Shown here piece after piece: positions 8,087-12,166 of a DNA stretch of 12,166 bases. This DNA comes from Candidatus Poribacteria bacterium (lineage in GTDB: Bacteria > Poribacteria > WGA-4E > WGA-3G): assembly GCA_009835515.1 (NCBI GenBank), contig VXXH01000494.1:1-12166 (forward strand), given 5' to 3'. How positions within the stretch are numbered: the stretch's first letter is position 1; every line of letters starts with the position of its first letter. The translations under genes and the position numbers were made by a program. The notes under the pieces are model-generated. The model worked only from the letters and a program-made list of their open reading frames with translations, was not told the origin of the DNA and did no database searches.

Positions 8087-9157
8087 CTATGATTTTTCCA
8101 GTTTAATGCCGCTTTTTCGCAAGCCGTTTAACGACTGGGTTAGGATCGTGTCGCGCAATGTCGAAAAGGTCTTGATGCGCAATTCTATCAAGCGTCGGCA
8201 AAAGTTTGCGACCGCCATACGTACACATACAGCCGGGTCTTTCAGCCCGCGTTCAAACCAACGTTCGACATCATCTGAGGCATGTTTCGCGAGTGCTGCG
8301 AGTGCGCCTGCGCGAATACGCCTGTTTTTCGATTCGGCGTGTGGCAGAATGGGAGCCATGTAGCCCTCATCACAGCGGCACATAATTCGCAAAGCGTTGC
8401 ATACCACGTCTATTGATTCGTCTTCAAGATGCAGCGCGCACCAATCAAATAGTTCCTCAGTTCCAGTTTTTTCAAGAAATTGGAGTCCGCGCATCCGGCG
8501 TTTCGGGTTTTCGTTAGAAATATCCGCCATCGCCTTGAGATAGCGCGTATCTACTTTTGATGGCTGGATCGGTTCTTCTGATGGGTCCGTGTACAGTACA
8601 CGGACTGCAATAGTATCCTTCTGAAGATGTTGAATAGGAAGTCCTTCAGGGCTGAACGGGATTTTGTCAAAGAATGCTGGTAGCCATTGCTTGCCTTTTG
8701 CCAAAAACTCTTGTCGGTCAATGTGCTTTCCAGTGCCAGAGCGCATCCTGTTATCCATCCAGTGTGCCAATCTGACGATGCCCCAGTGGTTTTGACTCAC
8801 ACCATTGTGGGAATAAAGCCCTAATTGATGGTTAACCCATTGTGATAGTGCAGCTGGACACGCTAACAATTCAAAAAAATTAGACTGCAGGAGTTGAACA
8901 GACAGCCGTTCGCGAACTGCTATAATGTTACCGTGCGCGTGAACGTTACCGTTACCGAGGTGTGTACGGAGTGCTTCAATCTCCAAATCGGTTTTCAGGA
9001 CGACAGGTTTACCATGTTTTCGGCGCGCCTTTTGTTCGGCACGGTTCTTGGCGTAGTTCCAATTTGTTGTGAACCAGGTGGCTCCCCCGCGTGGACGAAA
9101 CCCGTTTTCAATAATGCCTCTCGCGCTGCTTAACGTCGTACCGTGATAGAATTCCAT
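8087..9157 (-). CDS. ADP-ribosyltransferase-like protein with HEAT-like repeats
   Basis: A 356-residue protein I cannot assign to a named family. The N-terminus (1-60) resembles the ADP-ribosyltransferase/KptA-type fold: F3-YHGT7 with a candidate catalytic His5, then an amphipathic helix and GF, then WFTTNWNYAKNRA (28-40), which matches the second ART motif (aromatic plus helix), and a strand VVLKTDLE (52-59). A third catalytic Glu is not certain (E59 or E83). Residues 90-200 show no match. Residues about 217-325 contain helical repeats of HEAT/Armadillo type, e.g. IRAGALAALAKHA (281-293) and VRMAVANFCRRL (312-323). No signal peptide is present, so it is likely cytoplasmic. The start was chosen at 9157, where AGGGAG lies 8 bases upstream; the frame is open to 9214 without a ribosome site. 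The function is open: NAD-dependent modification and protein binding are inferences. Confidence 0.75.
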   Translation of the reverse strand: MEFYHGTTLSSARGIIENGFRPRGGATWFTTNWNYAKNRAEQKARRKHGKPVVLKTDLEIEALRTHLGNGNVHAHGNIIAVRERLSVQLLQSNFFELLACPAALSQWVNHQLGLYSHNGVSQNHWGIVRLAHWMDNRMRSGTGKHIDRQEFLAKGKQWLPAFFDKIPFSPEGLPIQHLQKDTIAVRVLYTDPSEEPIQPSKVDTRYLKAMADISNENPKRRMRGLQFLEKTGTEELFDWCALHLEDESIDVVCNALRIMCRCDEGYMAPILPHAESKNRRIRAGALAALAKHASDDVERWFERGLKDPAVCVRMAVANFCRRLIELRIKTFSTLRDTILTQSLNGLRKSGIKLEKS

Positions 9158-9171
9158 AATTGGTTCTCCCT
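9155..9171 (-). promoter_or_regulatory. Ribosome binding site fixing the ART-like start
   Basis: AGGGAG (minus strand of 9166-9171) precedes ATG 9157 by 8 bases. It selects this start over the in-frame ATG at 9214, which overlaps a terminator-like hairpin. Confidence 0.65.
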
Positions 9172-9214
9172 GAAAGTTTAACGGGGTTAACTCAATTTGT
9201 GGCGGATAATTCAT

Positions 9215-9236
9215 AAAAATCGGCGGATTCCGACTT
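9215..9236 (-). terminator. Possible terminator after the DUF1844 gene
   Basis: On the minus strand AAGTCGG pairs with CCGATTT (one G-T wobble) across a 6-base loop, with five T residues at the 3' side. It lies about 45 bases past the DUF1844 stop. The stem is short. Confidence 0.45.
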
Positions 9237-9280
9237 GCAATGCGCGGTTGTTGGATAGCAATTCTTACTGTACCACCCAG

Positions 9281-9673
9281 TTAGGAGGCTTCTTCAGTTT
9301 TGTCAGCGGGTACCTCTGCTTCGGTTGTGTTATCTGATGGCTCCACTTCGGGTTCTTCAGCCGTGGTTTCCGCTTGTGCAGCTGCTTCCTGTCTACTGAC
9401 AGCACGGATGTAACCCATTCTGAGTTCGTAGAGCGTATTTGACAGAAAGTTGGCTTCTGGGGCAGTGAGATTTCCCTTCGTCTTTTCTTCGAGCATCTCA
9501 ATACTATCAATAATCCGTTTCACGAGTCCAAGATCGATGATCACCTCGTCTGTTTCAGGATTGCGGATTCCTTCCAAGTAAAGCTGCCCGGTTGTTACGA
9601 GGTCACCGAGAAAAGTGATGAAATTCGTAGGTGGAAGTTCCTGTGCTTCTTCCTGATCTATAGTTTCTTCCAT
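9281..9673 (-). CDS. DUF1844 domain protein
   Basis: A 130-residue acidic protein. Residues 16-93 match DUF1844: NFITFLGDLVTTG (17-29), then IDLGLVKRIIDSIEMLEEKTKGNL (46-69), with the family's diagnostic EKTKGNL, then LYELRMGYI (81-89). The last 37 residues are a low-complexity tail rich in Glu, Thr and Ala, probably disordered. No signal peptide or membrane helix is present. The family has no established biochemical function and is found in planctomycetes, acidobacteria, deltaproteobacteria and similar lineages. The start at 9673 has AGGAG 7 bases upstream. It lies 52 bases downstream of the LecA-like gene, likely in the same transcript. Confidence 0.88.
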   Translation of the reverse strand: MEETIDQEEAQELPPTNFITFLGDLVTTGQLYLEGIRNPETDEVIIDLGLVKRIIDSIEMLEEKTKGNLTAPEANFLSNTLYELRMGYIRAVSRQEAAAQAETTAEEPEVEPSDNTTEAEVPADKTEEAS

Positions 9674-9725
9674 ATAACTGCTCCTGATTCACCTGAGTAT
9701 ATACAGCGTCTGTTGAAAAGATCTG

Positions 9726-10097
9726 TTATTTGTCGTCAAAGATAATGATTTGTGCCAGTAAACTCCCTGCTTGATTATTGTTGTGTGGACTTTCGTTCAT
9801 GGCGAGAAAGATAACGCCATCGTCGGGAGCCGGATTGTCGTAGCGCGAACCGACAGCGAAAACGGTATTTCCGATCTTGGCGATGAGGGCACCGATATTC
9901 GTCCCGGGGAGTAGATAATCGTTGGAGCCTGGGGTCTTCGGGAGGCCATCGGCACCGCACCAGCCGGTACGATTTTGCAAATCTGGTGACCAAGCCCCTT
10001 CTCCATCAATAACGAGACGTTGTCCTTTTTTCACGCGCACGTAACTCTCCTGCCAAGCCGGACTTGGGCGAGCCGTGCGGATAACGGTTAATGCCAT
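9726..10097 (-). CDS. LecA (PA-IL)-like galactose-binding lectin domain protein
   Basis: A 123-residue single-domain beta protein resembling the Pseudomonas LecA/PA-IL lectin. Shared landmarks are VKKGQRLVIDGEGAW (22-36, matching the PGD-x-ITI-x-AxGWA strands), GALIAKIGN (69-77, matching GALVMKIGN) and N101-E-S-P followed by N106-N-N-Q-A-G-S112 (matching the NDVPG...NNSGS loop). In LecA that loop supplies calcium and sugar ligands; here the Asp is Glu102 and the loop is one or two residues shorter, so calcium and galactose binding is plausible but unproven. No signal peptide is present, as in LecA itself. GGAGG lies 5 bases before ATG 10097, and a 35-base palindrome lies just upstream of that. 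The DUF1844 gene follows. Confidence 0.72.
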   Translation of the reverse strand: MALTVIRTARPSPAWQESYVRVKKGQRLVIDGEGAWSPDLQNRTGWCGADGLPKTPGSNDYLLPGTNIGALIAKIGNTVFAVGSRYDNPAPDDGVIFLAMNESPHNNNQAGSLLAQIIIFDDK

Positions 10098-10118
10098 ACA
10101 TTCCTCCGTGTAAGATGA

Positions 10119-10153
10119 GATGTAACGATTGGCGTTACGTCAACCGTTACATC
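10119..10153. promoter_or_regulatory. 35-base palindrome upstream of the LecA-like gene
   Basis: GATGTAACG (10119-10127) and CGTTACATC (10145-10153) are perfect inverted arms. Inside them TTGGCG (10129-10134) pairs with CGTCAA (10138-10143), one pair being G-T. Only one base pair is mismatched and the loop is three bases. It lies 11 bases upstream of the lectin's ribosome site, and no T-run follows it on the minus strand. It may be an operator, a 5' leader hairpin or a dispersed palindromic repeat. Confidence 0.5.
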
Positions 10154-10196
10154 ATTCAAGAAGTATTATGCTTATGACCCCGTAGCCTTGCCATTA

Positions 10197-10216
10197 CCAA
10201 AAACCCGTTTGGGTTC
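10197..10216 (-). terminator. Possible terminator after the second cyclophilin gene
   Basis: On the minus strand AACCC and GGGTT form a 5-base stem with loop AAAC, followed by TTT, giving GGGTTTTT. It lies about 50 bases past the stop of the second cyclophilin gene and before the lectin unit. Confidence 0.5.
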
Positions 10217-10267
10217 TCACTGCGAAGCAGGACAAAACGGAGCGGAAACCTAATACTTAAAAAATTG

Positions 10268-10870
10268 CTATTCCTTGTTTCGGATGGTGATGTTCGTAAT
10301 TACATCGTCTGCAACTATACTATCAACGACATCCATCCCACTGACAACGTTTCCGAAGATAGTGTATTCACTATCCAGAATCGTGCTATCTCGGCAGATA
10401 AAGAATTCAGATGCGTACGAAACGCTCGTGCCCTCTTCTTTTGCCATAGCGACAACGCCACGTGACATCTCTTTCGCGCCGTTCTCAATCGGAATTGTTT
10501 CACCGGCGGCAAGTTTTGAACCTGCTTGGATGAGAAGTTCTTCTGCGCGATTAAACTTTTCACCTTTGTAATACATCACCTGCGCGTTTTTAATGAAATT
10601 CTTAGAAGTTTCGGGGGCTTCGGTTGCGAGAAATTCAAACTCAATGTTGCCTTTTGCCGTTTCAATAACAGCTATGGCTGTTGCGGGATCAATCTGTGGT
10701 TTTGCCGAGGTTATCGTTGAACCTGTACCCGCGCGACGCGCCCGCGGGGCAGGGGCCTGCTTCTCCTCTTGTGCACAACTCAGCACGAAAGTGGCAAACA
10801 GCGTTGCCAAGACTAAAAGTGCTGCAGATGCGAACTGCCGGTGTTGCTTATTCTGCTGTTGCCTGAACAT
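10268..10870 (-). CDS. Cyclophilin-type prolyl isomerase lipoprotein, divergent
   Basis: A 200-residue lipoprotein: hydrophobic segment 14-31, lipobox VLSC with Cys32, then a linker. Residues 65-198 are a cyclophilin domain (AVIETAKGNIEFEF 67-80; SEFFICR 154-160; LDSEYTIFG 165-173). The catalytic segment, normally FHRxxxxFMxQGGD, reads F106-N-R108 ... Q115-A-G-S: the Arg is kept, but His is Asn and QGG is QAG, and the GTGGPG loop is absent. Peptidyl-prolyl isomerase activity may be reduced, and a chaperone-like role is possible. Its start overlaps the previous cyclophilin gene by 23 bases; GGAGG lies 12 bases before the ATG. The two proteins are likely paralogues from one duplication, both facing the periplasm. 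Confidence 0.87.
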   Translation of the reverse strand: MFRQQQNKQHRQFASAALLVLATLFATFVLSCAQEEKQAPAPRARRAGTGSTITSAKPQIDPATAIAVIETAKGNIEFEFLATEAPETSKNFIKNAQVMYYKGEKFNRAEELLIQAGSKLAAGETIPIENGAKEMSRGVVAMAKEEGTSVSYASEFFICRDSTILDSEYTIFGNVVSGMDVVDSIVADDVITNITIRNKE

Positions 10871-11447
10871 ATTTTGACTTCGCCTCCAATCGGATTTTTG
10901 TCATGACATCGCCTACCGCTAAGCGATCAACGACATCCATGCCTTGAATTACACCGCCGAAAGTGGTGTAATCGCCGTCGAGAGAGGGTTGGGGTTTGAA
11001 GCAAATGTAGAATTGGCTCCCGGATGAGTTTGGTGCGGATGTCCGAGCCATGGCGACTGTACCTCTAAGGTGTGGACGCTGGTTCGGATGCGTGTATTCG
11101 TCAACAATATTCCAACCGGGGCCACCTGTTCCATCGCCGTTCGGACACCCGCCTTGAACGACGAATTCGTCAACTCTGCGATGAAATGTTAAGCCGTCGT
11201 AAAATTTCTGGTTGATCAATTTGATGAAATTATCCACTGCCACGGGGGCGGCATCGGGATAGAACTCAATTACGAATATGCCTTTATCGGTTGTAACGAC
11301 GGCGACCTGCTCTTCAGATGTTAGGTTTTGACCGAAGGGCAGCGCGCAGCCAATAGTGAGGGTTAATAGAAAAAGAAGAAACGTTGGACTTTTGTATAGC
11401 AAGTTTTGACTTGCCAGTTGTGCAAAAAGATAACGAGTTGTTCGCAT
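10848..11447 (-). CDS. Cyclophilin-type peptidyl-prolyl cis-trans isomerase, membrane-anchored
   Basis: A 199-residue protein with a hydrophobic segment (about 22-33) ending in IGC34, a near-standard lipobox, so it is probably a lipoprotein. Its cyclophilin domain keeps the catalytic landmarks: F88-H-R90, F95-VVQ98-GG, GTGGPG (106-111), RGTVAMAR (128-135) and SGSQFYI (142-148). It should catalyse proline isomerisation in exported proteins. The start was chosen at 11447, where AAAGGAAAG lies just upstream; the frame is open to 11525, but those codons overlap the LamG gene's end. It lies 22 bases after the LamG stop and overlaps the second cyclophilin by 23 bases, so the three genes form one unit. 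Confidence 0.92.
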   Translation of the reverse strand: MRTTRYLFAQLASQNLLYKSPTFLLFLLTLTIGCALPFGQNLTSEEQVAVVTTDKGIFVIEFYPDAAPVAVDNFIKLINQKFYDGLTFHRRVDEFVVQGGCPNGDGTGGPGWNIVDEYTHPNQRPHLRGTVAMARTSAPNSSGSQFYICFKPQPSLDGDYTTFGGVIQGMDVVDRLAVGDVMTKIRLEAKSKYVQATAE

Positions 11448-11459
11448 CAACTTTCCTTT
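11445..11459 (-). promoter_or_regulatory. Ribosome binding site fixing the first cyclophilin start
   Basis: AAAGGAAAG (minus strand of 11451-11459) precedes ATG 11447 by three bases after the motif, seven after AAGGA's core. It supports this start and gives a proper N-terminal signal sequence. Confidence 0.65.
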
Positions 11460-11469
11460 GTTGTATGGG

Positions 11470-12166
11470 TTAGTCGGTTTTGAGGCGTGCCCAGACGGTT
11501 GCCAATTTGTCCTGTGCATTAACATCCAGCGTGACAGGCTCCGCCATATCTATGAGCAGCTCCTCTTTGGTTAAGGCGTAGTTATACACTTTGATTTCGT
11601 CGAGGGCACCGGTAAGGAACCGCTGGCTTCCGCCGCGTGCGCCGATATAGAGCGACTCGTCGTTCGGTTTTAATTCACCTTTACAAGGCATGTCTGCTTC
11701 CAATTCGCCGTCAATATAGAGTAGGATGTCATCACCATCCCAAGTTCCAGCGAGAAAATGCCATTTGCCGTCCTGAATAGTGGGCCCGATATTGTCGTCG
11801 TTACACGCTTCTGGAAGGTCGAAAAATTGAAGGATAGTCCCGCCGTTGTACAGTGCTGCAAGGTTATATAGACCAGAGACCCAAGCCGAGCCTTTCTCAA
11901 CACCGCTCTGGATTGCCTCTCCACCTTCAACAATTGCCCAGAACTCAATCGTGATCGCATCAACAATATCGAGACTCGGATCGTCAGCGATTTCGCCAGC
12001 GGTTTTTCCGTCAAACGCCATTGCTTGTCCAAAAACACCTTCAATCAACTTGGGGTTGCCTTTATTAAAGGTCGCATCGTTATCAAATTCGGATAGGTCC
12101 TTTACGACTTTCCCATCTAATTCATCAAAGGAAAGGTGTAGGACAAGGTCTTGTGCGCTACAAATC
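11470..12166 (-). CDS. LamG/concanavalin A-like domain protein, 5' end outside window
   Basis: Partial: 231 C-terminal residues are visible and the frame stays open to the right edge. It begins ICSAQDLVLHLSFDE, which looks like the end of a signal peptide followed by the first strand of a LamG (Laminin_G_3) domain, so only about 15-25 residues may be missing. Further LamG marks are FGQAMAFDG, DGKWHFLAGTWDGDDILLYIDGEL and GALDEIKVYNYALTKEEL. A short C-terminal extension ends in RLKTD. Two Cys residues (in PEACNDD and DMPCKG) may pair after export. An apparent start at 12048 is only a TTG inside the domain. Such proteins bind glycans or proteins at the cell surface. It is the first visible gene of the LamG-cyclophilin unit. 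Confidence 0.85.
   Translation of the reverse strand, partial: ICSAQDLVLHLSFDELDGKVVKDLSEFDNDATFNKGNPKLIEGVFGQAMAFDGKTAGEIADDPSLDIVDAITIEFWAIVEGGEAIQSGVEKGSAWVSGLYNLAALYNGGTILQFFDLPEACNDDNIGPTIQDGKWHFLAGTWDGDDILLYIDGELEADMPCKGELKPNDESLYIGARGGSQRFLTGALDEIKVYNYALTKEELLIDMAEPVTLDVNAQDKLATVWARLKTD

Noticed and set aside
8049..8363. 104-codon rightward frame opposite the ART-like gene's 3' end
   Set aside because: It is antisense to the HEAT-like region, with no ribosome site and no motif.
9158..9214. 19-codon extension of the ART-like protein
   Set aside because: The start at 9214 has no ribosome site and overlaps the tail of a terminator-like hairpin.
9265..9510. 81-codon minus-strand frame in the DUF1844 gene
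   Set aside because: It is out of frame with the recognised DUF1844 domain, and its basic low-complexity product is a frame shadow.
11448..11525. 26-codon extension of the first cyclophilin
   Set aside because: It overlaps the LamG gene and would bury the signal sequence; a good ribosome site lies before 11447.
1..12166. CRISPR arrays, tRNA, rRNA, integrase or transposase genes
   Set aside because: I looked on both strands and saw no direct-repeat/spacer pattern, cloverleaf or recombinase motif. The heptamers are too short and contiguous to be CRISPR.

Overview
The window is about 12.2 kb of moderate-GC bacterial chromosome, with ordinary spacing, Shine-Dalgarno sites and no phage or transposase genes. 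It carries a secreted LamG-type protein, a one-cysteine S1 sulfatase, a GldA-like ABC ATPase, a DUF1844 protein and heptamer-type dispersed repeats. This mix recalls uncultured Poribacteria/Planctomycetes-like lineages, which are often sponge- or particle-associated. That placement is an inference from gene content; no marker gene is present.

Layout: one gene reads rightward at the left edge, a nucleotidyltransferase (MNT) fused to a HEPN domain. Everything else reads leftward. From right to left these are: a LamG protein cut by the right edge; two overlapping cyclophilin-type prolyl isomerase lipoproteins; a possible terminator and a 35-base palindrome; a small LecA-like (PA-IL-like) lectin domain protein; a DUF1844 protein; an ADP-ribosyltransferase-like protein with HEAT-like repeats; a 2-TM potassium channel with an RCK domain and an aberrant selectivity filter; a ComM/YifB AAA+ ATPase; a sulfatase and a methyltransferase one base apart; a calcineurin-like metallophosphoesterase; and a GldA-type ABC ATPase. 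The last two are separated entirely by a ~160 bp repeat element made partly of CAGTTAT heptamers.

Functionally this is a mosaic. The likely transcription units are LamG-PpiA-PpiB (export and envelope), LecA-like-DUF1844, and sulfatase-methyltransferase. LamG, sulfatase and LecA-like domains all point to glycan recognition or degradation. ComM is a housekeeping DNA-uptake protein.

Most worth a second look: the ART-like/HEAT fusion; the GHD-for-GYG change in the channel filter; the MNT-HEPN fusion with a His in place of the third Asp and a possible internal start; the LecA-like protein behind a palindrome; the heptamer element that forms the ABC gene's leader; and four copies of the 8-base palindrome GGCGCGCC where about 0.1 are expected.
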